A stretch of 64,000 nucleotides of DNA from Pseudogracilibacillus sp037072025 (GCF_037072025.1 NZ_JAXHDD010000009.1:45868-109867); one strand, 5' to 3'. Positions 43,207-53,416 are shown, counted from the first letter of the stretch. Made by a program: numbers and translations. Notes: generated by a model from the letters alone, not told the origin.

Positions 43207-44205
43207 ATGTCGAAAGTATTATACGAGAAAGATATTAACAAAGAGGTACTACAAGGGAAAAAAATCGCTGTTATCGGATATGGTTCACAAGGTCATGCAC
43301 ATTCACTGAACTTACGCGATAGCGGTCATAATGTAGTGATTGGAATTAGACCAGGAAAGTCACAGCAAAAAGCAGAAGAAGATGGTTTTAACGTGCTACC
43401 GGTTGCTGAAGCTGTTAAACAAGCAGACATTGTAATGGTTCTACTACCAGACGAATTACAAGCAAAAGTTTATGAAGAAAGTATTAAAGACAACTTAAAA
43501 GAAGGCAGTGCCTTAGCATTCGCACATGGATTTAATATTCATTATTCCCAAGTTCAACCACCAGCAAATGTGGACGTATTCCTAGTTGCTCCAAAAGGAC
43601 CTGGACATTTAGTCCGTAGAACATTTGAAGAAGGTGCAGGAGTACCTGCATTATATGGCGTTTACCAAGACTATACAGGTAATGCGAAAGAAATCGCATT
43701 AGCATATTCAGCTGGCGTGGGCGGTGCTCGTGCTGGAGTTTTAGAGACAACTTTCCAAGAAGAAACAGAAACTGACCTTTTTGGTGAGCAAGCTGTCCTA
43801 TGTGGTGGACTAACAAGTCTAGTAAAAGCAGGATTTGAAACTCTAACAGAAGCAGGTTATCAGCCTGAGGTAGCATATTTCGAAACATTACATGAAGTTA
43901 AGTTAATTGTTGACTTAATGTATGAAGGTGGGTTAGAGAACATGCGCTATTCTGTTTCTGATACAGCTCAGTGGGGTGACTTTGTATCCGGGCCACGTGT
44001 CATTAATGAAGATACAAAAGCGCGCATGAAAGAAGTGCTAGCAGATGTACAATCTGGTGAATTTGCGAAAGACTGGATCTTAGAAAACCAAGCAAATAGA
44101 CCGCGTTTTAATGCAATTAATGCGAGAGAAAAACAACATCCAATCGAAGTAGTTGGAAGAGAATTACGTGAATTAATGCCTTTTGTAAAAAATCCATTGA
44201 AATAA
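43207..44205 (+). CDS. ilvC: ketol-acid reductoisomerase
   Basis: Class I enzyme, 332 residues. NADPH-binding GYGSQGHAHSLNLRDSG, AFAHGFNIHYSQ, VAPKGPGHLVRR and the metal-site acid residues in TETDLFGEQAVLCGG and EVAYFETLHEVKLIVDLMYEGG. AAGGAG lies 9 nt before the ATG. The 137-bp gap after ilvN has no clear control element. Confidence 0.96.
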   Translation: MSKVLYEKDINKEVLQGKKIAVIGYGSQGHAHSLNLRDSGHNVVIGIRPGKSQQKAEEDGFNVLPVAEAVKQADIVMVLLPDELQAKVYEESIKDNLKEGSALAFAHGFNIHYSQVQPPANVDVFLVAPKGPGHLVRRTFEEGAGVPALYGVYQDYTGNAKEIALAYSAGVGGARAGVLETTFQEETETDLFGEQAVLCGGLTSLVKAGFETLTEAGYQPEVAYFETLHEVKLIVDLMYEGGLENMRYSVSDTAQWGDFVSGPRVINEDTKARMKEVLADVQSGEFAKDWILENQANRPRFNAINAREKQHPIEVVGRELRELMPFVKNPLK

Positions 44206-44219
44206 TTGAAGCAATAGAG

Positions 44220-44770
44220 GTGAAATATTTTACCACGACATTAAGAGATGGTGAATAATCACCGGGACTAAATTTAAATAAGTTAGAAAAATTAGAGATT
44301 GCAAAACAATTAGACCGCTTTGGGGCAGGTAAGAATGGAGGCGGGATTCCCCGCTTCCTCCAAAGGTGATTTTGAAGCAGTAAGATGATAGCTGATACGA
44401 TTAAAGGGTCGTCTGTTACAACAGGACTTGCTGTTCCGTAAAGCCTTACATTGACTCAGCCTGGGATGCTTTATAAGGAGCGGATGAACCATGTTTACAT
44501 GTATTCTTAGCAACCCCTCCTATCCATATGAAATATAAACTTCAAAAATCCCCAGAAGAGGTCATTGATCTTGCGGTAGAAATGGTTCGATATGCAAGCC
44601 AAAAGTTTTCTACTGTTCCAAGTACAATATGGTTCTAACCAGATCCCAACGGCAACAATTGAGTTACAAACACCTGAAAATAATCTTGTGCAAGAAACTT
44701 GTACAGGTAGTGGTAGTGTGGAAGCATTTACGCTACACTTGATAAATTGATCGATGAAGATCTTGAACCC
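44220..44770 (+). pseudogene. leuA: decayed 2-isopropylmalate synthase
   Basis: LeuA fragments occur in order but in different frames: YFTTTLRDGE-stop-SPGLNLNKLEKLEIAKQLDRFG (44223-44330; the usual GEQSPG has CAA changed to TAA), GFPASSKGDFEAV (near 44345-44380), MIADTIKGSSVT, SIHMKYKLQKSPEEVIDLAVEMVRYAS (44520-44600), then a large deletion to IPTATIELQTP and LDKLIDEDLE. The catalytic barrel core and most of the C-terminal leucine-sensing domain are lost. Intact LeuA is about 510 aa. leuB, leuC and leuD downstream are intact. Confidence 0.93.
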
Positions 44771-44850
44771 TGTAAATCGCTATATTTTTCAAAGGAATTC
44801 AGAAGTAATTCGGAAAATAAATCATGTTTAAACCGAGAGGGGCGAAGTGA

Positions 44851-45912
44851 ATGAAGAAAAAAGTGGTTGTCCTTCCTGGTGATGGGATCGGGCAAGAAAT
44901 CATGGATGCTGCAATTCAAGTACTAAATAAAGTTTCCGATACGTATAATCATAACTTTACATTTGAGCAGTATGAAATTGGTGGTTCTTCTTATGATAAA
45001 TACGCTGAACCTCTAACAGATGAAACAGTAGAAGCATGTTTACAGGCGGATGCAATTTTACTTGGCGCTATTGGAGGCGAGAAGTGGGATTCACTTCCAC
45101 CGCATTTGCGTCCAGAACAAGGACTTTTAAAGATTAGAAAAGCATTGAACTTATTTGCAAACATTAGACCTATTAAAGGATTTGCTCCTCTACTACATGC
45201 TTCACCTTTAAAGGAATCTGTTATTAATGGCAGTGACATCTATATTGTTAGAGAATTGACTGGTGGTTTATATTTTGGAACTCCTAGAGAACGTCGGGAA
45301 GATGGAAATGTTGCAGTGGATACATTACTTTACCATCGAGAAGAGATTGAACGAATTGTAGAAAAGGGCTTTGAAAGTGCAAGAATTAGAAATAAACATT
45401 TAACGTCTGTAGATAAAGCAAATGTACTAGAGTCTAGTAGGTTGTGGCGAGAGATTGTAGAAGAAAAGAAAGAGCAGTATCCGGATGTTAAAGTTGATCA
45501 TATGTTAGTCGATTCTGCTGCAATGAAGTTGATAACAGATCCGACAAGTTTTGATGTAATTGTTACGGAAAACTTATTCGGTGATATTTTAAGCGATGAA
45601 GGTTCTGTTTTAACAGGATCAATCGGCATGCTTCCATCTGCTAGTCTATCAGAGACAGTCGGACTTTACGAACCAGTTCACGGATCTGCTCCTGATATAG
45701 CTGGTAAAGGAATTGCAAATCCGCTTGGAATGATATTATCAGCTGCTATGATGTTACGTTATTCATTCGATTTAAACGAGGAGGCTGAGAGAATAGAACA
45801 GGCAGTAGAGAAAAGCCTAGAACAAGGTTATCATACAGCAGATTTAAATATTAATAATGGCGTTGAAGTGGATACAAAAAAAATGACAGAAGTTGTCATT
45901 AGCAATTTGTAG
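44851..45912 (+). CDS. leuB: 3-isopropylmalate dehydrogenase
   Basis: NAD-dependent oxidative decarboxylation in leucine synthesis. 353 residues with LPGDGIGQEI, GAIGGEKWDSLPPHLRPEQGLL, IVRELTGGLYFG, TENLFGDILSDEGSVLTGSIGMLPSA and EPVHGSAPDIAGKGIANP. GAGGGG lies 8 nt before the ATG. The reading frame is fully open despite loss of leuA upstream. Confidence 0.96.
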   Translation: MKKKVVVLPGDGIGQEIMDAAIQVLNKVSDTYNHNFTFEQYEIGGSSYDKYAEPLTDETVEACLQADAILLGAIGGEKWDSLPPHLRPEQGLLKIRKALNLFANIRPIKGFAPLLHASPLKESVINGSDIYIVRELTGGLYFGTPRERREDGNVAVDTLLYHREEIERIVEKGFESARIRNKHLTSVDKANVLESSRLWREIVEEKKEQYPDVKVDHMLVDSAAMKLITDPTSFDVIVTENLFGDILSDEGSVLTGSIGMLPSASLSETVGLYEPVHGSAPDIAGKGIANPLGMILSAAMMLRYSFDLNEEAERIEQAVEKSLEQGYHTADLNINNGVEVDTKKMTEVVISNL

Positions 45913-45943
45913 TCAAGGGCTAAATAATTTTGGAGGTGTTCAC

Positions 45944-47350
45944 ATGGGAAAACCAAAGACGATAATTGAAAAGATTTGGGAGAAAAAAGTCGTCCATGAA
46001 GAAGAGGGGAAACCCGATTTAATATATATCGATTTACATTTAATCCATGAAGTAACTTCTCCACAGGCATTTGAGGGACTTAGATTAACAAACCGTAAAG
46101 TACGTAGGCCAGATCTAACTTTTGCTACAATGGATCACAACGTTCCGACGAAAAATCGTGAAACAATAGAAGATCCAATTGCAAAACTTCAACTGGAAGC
46201 TTTGGAGAAGAATTGTAAAGAATTTAATATTCCGCTTGCAGATATGTTTCACCCTGATCAAGGAATTGTCCACGTAATTGGACCTCAGCTAGGTTTAACA
46301 CAACCAGGTAAGACAATTGTTTGTGGAGATAGTCATACATCGACACATGGGGCATTTGGTGCGATTGCATTTGGGATCGGGACGAGTGAAGTAGAGCATG
46401 TATTTGCTACACAGACACTTTGGCAAGATAAGCCAAAAACATTGAATGTCCGTGTAGACGGTGATTTAGGCCCCGGTGTAACTGCAAAAGATCTTATTTT
46501 AGCGATTATTGCAAAATATGGTGTACGTATGGGGACTGGGTATATCATTGAATATACAGGAGAAGCAATACGAAAAATGTCGATGGAAGAGCGAATGACT
46601 ATTTGTAACATGTCGATTGAAGCAGGGGCTCGAGCTGGTTTAATTAGTCCAGATGAAACGACCGTTGATTTCTTACGTGGAAAACGTCATGTTCCTAAAG
46701 GGGAAGAATTTGATCAGCTTACCGAAGAGTGGTTAGCTCTAGCAACAGACGATGGAGCAACGTATGATAAAGTACTAACCATCCAAGCCAGCGATGTAGA
46801 ACCTCAAGTAACATGGGGAACAAATCCTGGTATGGGTGTTCCTGTTAGTGGGTCAACACCTAAACTTTCTGAAGTAGATAATAAAGAAGAAGTTCGGTTA
46901 GCATTGGAATATATGGGATTAGAGGAAGACCAGTCGATTACATCTATTGAAATAGATCATGTTTTCATTGGCTCTTGTACAAACTCAAGATTGGATGACC
47001 TTAGAAAGGCATCAAGAATTGTAAAAGGGAATAAAGTAAAAGATTCTGTCCGCGCAATTGTTGTCCCTGGATCTTTCTTAGTCAAAATGCAAGCTGAAGA
47101 AGAAGGAATCGATCAAATTTTTAAAGAAGCGGGATTTGAATGGCGCGATGCAGGATGCAGTATGTGTTTAGGAATGAATGATGACATTGTTCCTCCAGGA
47201 GGGAGATGTGCTTCTACATCTAACCGAAACTTTGAAGGTCGACAAGGAAATGGTGCACGTACACATTTAGTCAGTCCGGAAATGGCAGCTGTAGCAGCAA
47301 TCGAAGGGCATTTTGTTGATGTTCGCACTTATGAGAAGGCAGTACACTAG
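45944..47350 (+). CDS. leuC: 3-isopropylmalate dehydratase, large subunit
   Basis: Aconitase-family large subunit holding a 4Fe-4S cluster. DHNVPT, VCGDSHTSTHGAFGAIAFGIGTSEVEHVFATQ, cluster cysteines in IGSCTNSRLDDLR and AGCSMCLGMN, then STSNRNFEGRQG. 468 residues. The start was set at the ATG at 45944, 7 nt after GGAGGT; the longer frame overlaps leuB. Confidence 0.96.
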   Translation: MGKPKTIIEKIWEKKVVHEEEGKPDLIYIDLHLIHEVTSPQAFEGLRLTNRKVRRPDLTFATMDHNVPTKNRETIEDPIAKLQLEALEKNCKEFNIPLADMFHPDQGIVHVIGPQLGLTQPGKTIVCGDSHTSTHGAFGAIAFGIGTSEVEHVFATQTLWQDKPKTLNVRVDGDLGPGVTAKDLILAIIAKYGVRMGTGYIIEYTGEAIRKMSMEERMTICNMSIEAGARAGLISPDETTVDFLRGKRHVPKGEEFDQLTEEWLALATDDGATYDKVLTIQASDVEPQVTWGTNPGMGVPVSGSTPKLSEVDNKEEVRLALEYMGLEEDQSITSIEIDHVFIGSCTNSRLDDLRKASRIVKGNKVKDSVRAIVVPGSFLVKMQAEEEGIDQIFKEAGFEWRDAGCSMCLGMNDDIVPPGGRCASTSNRNFEGRQGNGARTHLVSPEMAAVAAIEGHFVDVRTYEKAVH

Positions 47351-47361
47351 GAGGGAATGTC

Positions 47362-47946
47362 ATGGAAGCAATTAAACAACATAAAGGGCTTGTGTATCCA
47401 CTAGATCGAACGAATGTGGATACAGACCAAATTATTCCAAAACAATTTTTAAAACGAATTGAACGCACAGGCTTTGGACAATTTTTATTTTATCATTGGC
47501 GATTTGATGATGATGGGAATAAACGGGATAGCTTTAACTTAAATAATCCAAAATATGAACATGCATCCATTTTAGTTACAGGTGAAAACTTTGGGTGCGG
47601 TTCTTCAAGGGAACATGCTCCTTGGTCGTTATTGGACTTTGGTTTTAAAGTCATTATTGCACCTAGTTTTGCGGATATATTTTACAATAATTCATTTAAA
47701 AATGGACTTATACCAATAAAAGTAGATGAAGAACAAGTAAATACATGGTTGAAACAAGCCGAGGAGTCCGAATTAACATTAACAGTCGATTTGGAATCAA
47801 AACTTATTTTGGATCAAAAAGGACAGGAAATAAAGTTTGAAATTCCTGAATACCATCGCCAAAATTTAATAAATGGCTGGGATGAAATTGCGTTAACTTT
47901 ACAATTAGAAGAAAAGATTAGTAATTATGAACAAACTAGACTATAG
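47362..47946 (+). CDS. leuD: 3-isopropylmalate dehydratase, small subunit
   Basis: Swivelling-domain partner of LeuC, 194 residues. DRTNVDTDQIIPKQFLK, GENFGCGSSREHAPW and APSFADIFYNNSFKNGLIP are typical. 11 bp after leuC with AGGAGGG upstream. Confidence 0.96.
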   Translation: MEAIKQHKGLVYPLDRTNVDTDQIIPKQFLKRIERTGFGQFLFYHWRFDDDGNKRDSFNLNNPKYEHASILVTGENFGCGSSREHAPWSLLDFGFKVIIAPSFADIFYNNSFKNGLIPIKVDEEQVNTWLKQAEESELTLTVDLESKLILDQKGQEIKFEIPEYHRQNLINGWDEIALTLQLEEKISNYEQTRL

Positions 47947-47982
47947 TATTTAGTAAGTGGAATCTTTAGGGAGTGTGGAGTT

Positions 47983-48963
47983 ATTGGGGATTTATTAACG
48001 GGTGAAAAAGTTTATAAGGCGTTAGAACGTTTAAAGCCAATCGTCCATCGAACACCATTGATCACATCAGAAACGACAAATAATATTGTTGGAAAAAAAG
48101 TGTATTTTAAAATGGAAAATCAACAAAAAACGGGTGCTTTTAAGTTTAGAGGTGCGACCTTTAAATTGATGCAATTAACGAATGAACAACTTGAAAAAGG
48201 GGTTATTACTGCATCAGCTGGAAACCATGCACAAGGAGTTGCATATGCTTCAAGAAAATTAGGGGCGCAGGCAACGATTTATATGCCTGAAAAAACACCC
48301 CATAGTAAAATTGAAGCAACACAAAATTATGGAGCAGAAGTTGTTTTAACTGGGAGTTCATTTCAAGAAGCGTATGAAGCATCAATGGTTAGACAAAAGG
48401 AAACTGGAGCAACATATGTACATCCATTTGATGATTATGATGTGATGGCTGGTCAAGGGACGATTGCAATGGAAATATTAAGACAAGAAGATCGAATTGA
48501 CACGTTTCTTGTGCCAATAGGTGGAGGAGGACTTATAAGCGGAATTGCGGTAGCTGCGAAGCATGTTAATAAAAATATTCGTATTATTGGCGTTCAAGCA
48601 GATCGGATACCTGCAGTTTATAATAGCTACCATCATATTAAACCGACACAACCTCTCCGTGCTGATACAATAGCAGAAGGAATTGCCGTAAAAAACCCAG
48701 GTAAGCTCACTTTACCACTTATTAAACAATACGTGGATGATATTGTAACAGTTACTGAAGAAGAAATTGCTAGCGCTATTCTTTATATGCTTGAACGTAA
48801 TAAGACATTAATGGAAGGCGCTGGAGCAGCTGCACTAGCAGCATTATTTGCACATAACAATTATATAAAATCCAGACATTGTGGTGTAATTGTTAGTGGA
48901 GGTAATTTTGATATTGATAAAATACCTCTCATTCAGCAATTAGCTAACAAACATACAGCATAA
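47983..48963 (+). CDS. ilvA: threonine ammonia-lyase, short form
   Basis: PLP enzyme giving 2-oxobutanoate from threonine for isoleucine synthesis. The PLP lysine is in TGAFKFRGA; the glycine loop is VPIGGGGLISG. About 326 residues, without the C-terminal ACT-like regulatory domain. The frame homologous to the family N-terminus (GEKVYKALERLKPIVHRTPLI) has no ATG, GTG or TTG before it: the only codon at the right distance from GGGAG is ATT at 47983. The next start, TTG 48058, would cut off the conserved HRTP region. Either a rare AUU start or a one-base loss in the TTGGGG run (TTG at 47984 is out of frame) explains this. Confidence 0.8.
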   Translation: MGDLLTGEKVYKALERLKPIVHRTPLITSETTNNIVGKKVYFKMENQQKTGAFKFRGATFKLMQLTNEQLEKGVITASAGNHAQGVAYASRKLGAQATIYMPEKTPHSKIEATQNYGAEVVLTGSSFQEAYEASMVRQKETGATYVHPFDDYDVMAGQGTIAMEILRQEDRIDTFLVPIGGGGLISGIAVAAKHVNKNIRIIGVQADRIPAVYNSYHHIKPTQPLRADTIAEGIAVKNPGKLTLPLIKQYVDDIVTVTEEEIASAILYMLERNKTLMEGAGAAALAALFAHNNYIKSRHCGVIVSGGNFDIDKIPLIQQLANKHTA

Positions 48964-48965
48964 AT

Positions 48966-49005
48966 AAAAAAGCAATGAGGAAAATTACTCCTCATTGCTT
49001 TTTAT
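48966..49005. terminator. bidirectional terminator between ilvA and the LtaS-like gene
   Basis: AAAAAAGCAATGAGG (from 48966) pairs with CCTCATTGCTTTTT (48990-49003). T-runs on both strands; the stem includes the stop codon of the minus-strand gene. Confidence 0.88.
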
Positions 49006-51043
49006 TTGACGTTTGTTTATTTAAATGTTGAACATCTTCATCTAGGAATCCATCCATGTAATCTGCTACTTCTTCCTCTTCAGTTCCTAACCATTTTTCT
49101 TTTAAAAACTGGCTAATCATTAATTGATTTTCGTCATAAAAATATTTTTTATGATCAACTGGTTCCCAGTTTTCTGTAGGTGAATAGAAACGTAATAAAT
49201 CACCTTGTAATACTTTATCAGACAGACCTAGTTCTTGTTCAACTTTACGTTTTAAGTTCTCTAATTTATCATTCGGTTCAAGTTCCTCACCAGTTTTAGT
49301 GTCGTAAAATACACCTCTTACCATCGCATATTCTTCTGTGAAAAAGTCACCATTTCGGAATGCGACTAAACCATTATGATCCTCTGAGAATAAGTCAGTA
49401 CCAAATTGGATATAGTTTTGCGCATTTATACCTAGTAAATGTAGTAATGTCGGCACTGCATCTATCTGACCAGAATATTTGCTTACAATACCTTCACCAT
49501 CTACTCCAGGTATTTTAATCATAAATGGTACACGTTGTAGTTCTGCGTACTTAAATGGAGTGATTTCTTCACCAAATAATTCGCTTAAGGCTTGAGTGTG
49601 ATTTTCAGAAATCCCATAGTGATCACCATAGATCATGATGATGGAATCGTCATAAAGCCCAGCTTCTTTTAAGTCATTAAAGAATTGTTCCAATGATTCG
49701 TCTAGATAACGTGCTGTTTGGAAATATCGATCAACTGAACTGTCATTTGTTTCTGCAGGTTCAATTGTTGCGTCCTCTTCATCAATTAAATATGGGTGAT
49801 GATGCGTTAAAGTCATCATATGTGCGTAAAAAGGTTGCTCCATTGTTTCCAGTATAGGCATTGATTCTTTAAAAAATGGTTTATCCTTTAATCCATACCC
49901 AATTACTTGCTCTTCACTCATATCGTAATAAGCTTCATCAAAGAAGTAGTCGATTCCCAGTTGTTTATAGATCTCATCCCGGTTCCAAAAGGATTTACTA
50001 TCACCATGAAACACAGCGCTTGTATAACCCTGTTCCTGGCTCAAGATAGCAGGTAATGCCTGGTACGTATTTTTTCCTTTTGTAACAAATGCAGCCCCTT
50101 GAGGTAAACCGTATAGTGAAGCATCCATAATTAACTCAGCATCCGCGGTTTTCCCTTGTTCAGTTTGGTGGAAAAAATTTTCAAAATACGTAAAGTCTTC
50201 TGTTTCATCATGTACTAAAGAATTAATAAAAGGAGTTACTTCCTCTCCGTGTAATTCATAGTCAATTAGAAAGGATTGAAAAGACTCTAAATGAATCTTA
50301 ATAATATTTTTCCCTTTTGCAATACCGAAAAGTTCTTCATTTGGTTCAGCATATTTATTATCTGTATAATTTTGGACTTCTACAATATCGTTACTATCAG
50401 CTAGTACTCTTTCAGTAGATGACTTCAAATTTTGAAGAGTATCATAGATTGCAAAGTTATAAGCACCTAAGTATTTAACGATATAATTTCGATCAAACGT
50501 TCTTTTTAAAAGTTGTGGACGATCTGTTTCAGCTAATCCTAGATTAATAGAAAAAACTAGTACACCCAATGCCATAATGATGAGAGGGCGTTTTATTTTC
50601 ATTCGATCAGCAGACCAAACTTGTTTACTCCAGTTAAATAAAACGATTAAGATCAGGATATCTAATATATAAAAAATGTCTGTCCAAGTTACTAAACTAA
50701 CAATACTACTTCCTAAACTACCAAAGTTACTCGTTTGAGTGAGTACAGGTAATGTAATAAAGTCACTATTAAATCGATAAAAGACAGCATTTGCATATAA
50801 TAATAAACTCATTATGGAGTGAATGATTATAATATATCCTCCGACACGTCTACCTCTACCAAAAAGTGCAATTCCAAGAAAGACTAGTGTAGAACTTATA
50901 GGGTTGATTAATAACAAGAAATGTTGTAACAAATTTTGTATGTCCAAGTTGAATTCGGTCAAATAGATTACATAGGATTTTAGCCATATGAATAAAGCCG
51001 CAACTGTAAAAAATCCCATTTTTGAAGAAATGAAATTCCTCAT
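48992..51043 (-). CDS. ltaS: lipoteichoic acid synthase family protein
   Basis: Membrane phosphoglycerol transferase that builds glycerol-phosphate chains. Five hydrophobic N-terminal spans (to about residue 170) precede an extracellular sulfatase-like domain. The catalytic threonine is in QTEQGKTADAEL (about residue 299); metal ligands are in KIHLESFQSF, SFWNRDEIY and IYGDHYGIS. 683 residues. The start was set at the ATG at 51043, 9 nt after GAGGTG; the GTG at 51055 overlaps that site. Bacilli carry several paralogues (LtaS, YfnI, YqgS, YvgJ); which one this is cannot be read from sequence. Confidence 0.92.
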   Translation of the reverse strand: MRNFISSKMGFFTVAALFIWLKSYVIYLTEFNLDIQNLLQHFLLLINPISSTLVFLGIALFGRGRRVGGYIIIIHSIMSLLLYANAVFYRFNSDFITLPVLTQTSNFGSLGSSIVSLVTWTDIFYILDILILIVLFNWSKQVWSADRMKIKRPLIIMALGVLVFSINLGLAETDRPQLLKRTFDRNYIVKYLGAYNFAIYDTLQNLKSSTERVLADSNDIVEVQNYTDNKYAEPNEELFGIAKGKNIIKIHLESFQSFLIDYELHGEEVTPFINSLVHDETEDFTYFENFFHQTEQGKTADAELIMDASLYGLPQGAAFVTKGKNTYQALPAILSQEQGYTSAVFHGDSKSFWNRDEIYKQLGIDYFFDEAYYDMSEEQVIGYGLKDKPFFKESMPILETMEQPFYAHMMTLTHHHPYLIDEEDATIEPAETNDSSVDRYFQTARYLDESLEQFFNDLKEAGLYDDSIIMIYGDHYGISENHTQALSELFGEEITPFKYAELQRVPFMIKIPGVDGEGIVSKYSGQIDAVPTLLHLLGINAQNYIQFGTDLFSEDHNGLVAFRNGDFFTEEYAMVRGVFYDTKTGEELEPNDKLENLKRKVEQELGLSDKVLQGDLLRFYSPTENWEPVDHKKYFYDENQLMISQFLKEKWLGTEEEEVADYMDGFLDEDVQHLNKQTSNKKQ

Positions 51044-51272
51044 ATTTATATTCACCTCTAATTTTCCAATTATATGGAGTGGTTGGACAAATATATATAA
51101 TACTAAAGTTTGTGTAAAAAATCAATTGGTTTCACAGAAATATAATATTTATTTCAATTGCTTTAAAAAGATCAACATAAAAAATCACCTATTAAATGAA
51201 TAGGTGATCTCATACAAAGGCTATTATATGCTTCATGATGAAAAAAATTACAACAAATCAAAAATTATTTGA

Positions 51273-51893
51273 TTAGTGGGGCATATTACCCTGTATAGGA
51301 GCATGTTCATTTATTACCGCTTGCATATCTTGTTGAGATAGTTGAGGCACTTGGTAATACTGGTTCTTGTTTTGATATAAATAGATCTCATATGCCATTT
51401 CAATGACATTTGGAATGCTATCCGCAAAAATTCTTCTTAATACAGGATTGGATGCTTCTAAAGCAGTCAATGTAAAAGAAGAAGCAATTGATTTTAAATG
51501 TCCTAATATAAAACCCGAAATACACTCGTCATTTAATTCATTTACCGACTGAATTGGAGTTTTTGGACTAGAAGGCTTCGTGCCAAATATAGTTGTATTA
51601 TTTTCTTCCATCAAATAAGTTTGTGTTTTTACCGCAGGATCTTTCCCTGATTTTAATGTATCTAAAATAGTATTATACATTTGAGTCATAAACGTTTTTT
51701 GACGTTGCATAATACCGGATAGTTCCTGATCTTGTACGTGTTGCTCGTATAATACAAAGTGTTCTAAGCCTCCTACCACTGCTCCTATCGCTTCGTGCGC
51801 TTCCATTAATTCATGCGCACCAAACTGTTGCTCCTGAGGCATATGTGTTGATGATTGTTGTTGTTGATTTTGCTGTTGGTTTTGATTAAACAA
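51273..51893 (-). CDS. CotF-family spore coat protein
   Basis: A 206-residue protein with a Gln/Asn-rich N-terminus (about 25 residues) followed by helical segments: HELMEAHEAIGAVVGGLEHFVLYEQHVQDQEL and DECISGFILGHLKSIASSFTLTALEASNPVLRRIFADSIPN. The latter is characteristic of CotF-like spore coat proteins (ferritin-like helices). Start TTG at 51893, 7 nt after AAGGAGG. Expected in the mother cell during coat formation; I found no clear sigma-K promoter upstream. Confidence 0.8.
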   Translation of the reverse strand: MFNQNQQQNQQQQSSTHMPQEQQFGAHELMEAHEAIGAVVGGLEHFVLYEQHVQDQELSGIMQRQKTFMTQMYNTILDTLKSGKDPAVKTQTYLMEENNTTIFGTKPSSPKTPIQSVNELNDECISGFILGHLKSIASSFTLTALEASNPVLRRIFADSIPNVIEMAYEIYLYQNKNQYYQVPQLSQQDMQAVINEHAPIQGNMPH

Positions 51894-52087
51894 AAAAATT
51901 CCTCCTTCATTTTTCTTAATGTTATTTTTAACTGTTTAGATAAAAATATTCCTTAAATTAAAAAATAATTATGGAGAGGTGTATGTAGCTATTTAAAAAG
52001 TTTTATATGGTTATTTAAAATAGGACATGGGATATGATAAGATAGATCAAAGCAAAAATGAATGTTTACAGAAAGAGTTGATCACAA

Positions 52088-53416
52088 TTGCGGGAATTAA
52101 AAGACACAAAAAACTGGATCGCAGGCATACAATGGTTCTTTTTTATTTTTGCAAATATCGTTATTATTCCAATCACAGTAGGAGAAGCATTTGGGATAAG
52201 TCAAGCGGAAATTGTCCCACTCTTACAATTATCGTTTATTGTTACAGGATTAGCGTGTTTAGGTCAGGCATTTCTAGGTCACCGTAGACCGATATTAGAA
52301 GGTCAGTCAGGCCTATGGTGGGGGATTTTTTTAACATTAGTAGCAACTACATCCGCCCAAGGGATGCCGATTGAAGTATTGGGAGGCAGCTTAGCACTAG
52401 GTGTAATCATATCAGGATTGATAACGATTTTGATTGGGATAACAGGAATAGGGCCAGTTGTGGCTAAATTATTTAACCCTGGAGTAATGGGCGTTTTTAT
52501 GTTTTTACTTGGGTTAACATTAATTCAAATATTTTTAAAAGGTATGCTCGGTATTCCTTTTGGCGCAAGTGCCGATGCAGCCACCATTAATTTACCGATT
52601 TCTGGATTGGCAATTTTTATAGCAGTGTTAGTGATAGTAATAAGTATAAAGTCCCCAGCACGAATTAGAAGTTATGCATTACTTATCGGAATTATTTTAG
52701 GATGGATTCTTTATACAATTATCTTTGGAGCAGAACCAGCGACAAATGGACACGGGTCTGGTTTTAAACTGTTTCCATTCGGAGCGATAACATGGGATTT
52801 TGGTGTTGTTGTCACAGCTGTTTTAGCGGGATTATTGAATATATCAAACACATTCGGCTCTTTAAAAGGAACGGATGAAATGTTTCAAGCGACGACAACC
52901 AAAAAAGATTACCTGTCATCCTTTTCAATTACGGGATTAGCAACAATCGCAGCTGGATTTTTCGGACTTGTTCCGTACGCTCCCTTTGTTTCATCAATTG
53001 GATTTTTAAGACAGACAAATATTTTAGATCGACTGCCTTTTATCATTGGTAGCTTTCTATTTTTAATCATGGGAATTATTCAACCAATCGGTACATTTTT
53101 CTCGACATTGCCACTAAGTATTGGAAGTGCAGTATTATTTGTTGCGTATTTACAATTATTTAATTCTTCCATTGAATTTTTTAAAGGAGTATTTTTTAAT
53201 ACATTGAATGTTTATCGATCTGCAATCCCATTATTTGTTGGTGCGATTATTATGACACTTCCAGCGGGCTATTTTGAATCAATACCAGGTTTTATTCGAC
53301 CGTTTATGAGTAATGGATTGTTAGTAGGTATTATTTTGGCATTAATCTTAGAGAATATGTTGAACTGGGATCGAGTTGGAGTGACCATGGAAGATCAAAA
53401 AAGAATAGCGAAATAA
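52088..53416 (+). CDS. NCS2-family purine/pyrimidine permease
   Basis: Membrane transporter, 442 residues with about 12-14 hydrophobic spans, probably symporting a nucleobase. It has the PILEGQSGLWWG region, GVMGVFMFLLG, NTFGSLKGTDEMFQ (transport motif region) and GFFGLVPYAPFVSSIGF. It is close to the B. subtilis YwdJ type rather than PyrP or PbuX; substrate not assignable. Start TTG at 52088. It stands alone, followed by repeat and decayed DNA. Confidence 0.85.
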   Translation: MRELKDTKNWIAGIQWFFFIFANIVIIPITVGEAFGISQAEIVPLLQLSFIVTGLACLGQAFLGHRRPILEGQSGLWWGIFLTLVATTSAQGMPIEVLGGSLALGVIISGLITILIGITGIGPVVAKLFNPGVMGVFMFLLGLTLIQIFLKGMLGIPFGASADAATINLPISGLAIFIAVLVIVISIKSPARIRSYALLIGIILGWILYTIIFGAEPATNGHGSGFKLFPFGAITWDFGVVVTAVLAGLLNISNTFGSLKGTDEMFQATTTKKDYLSSFSITGLATIAAGFFGLVPYAPFVSSIGFLRQTNILDRLPFIIGSFLFLIMGIIQPIGTFFSTLPLSIGSAVLFVAYLQLFNSSIEFFKGVFFNTLNVYRSAIPLFVGAIIMTLPAGYFESIPGFIRPFMSNGLLVGIILALILENMLNWDRVGVTMEDQKRIAK

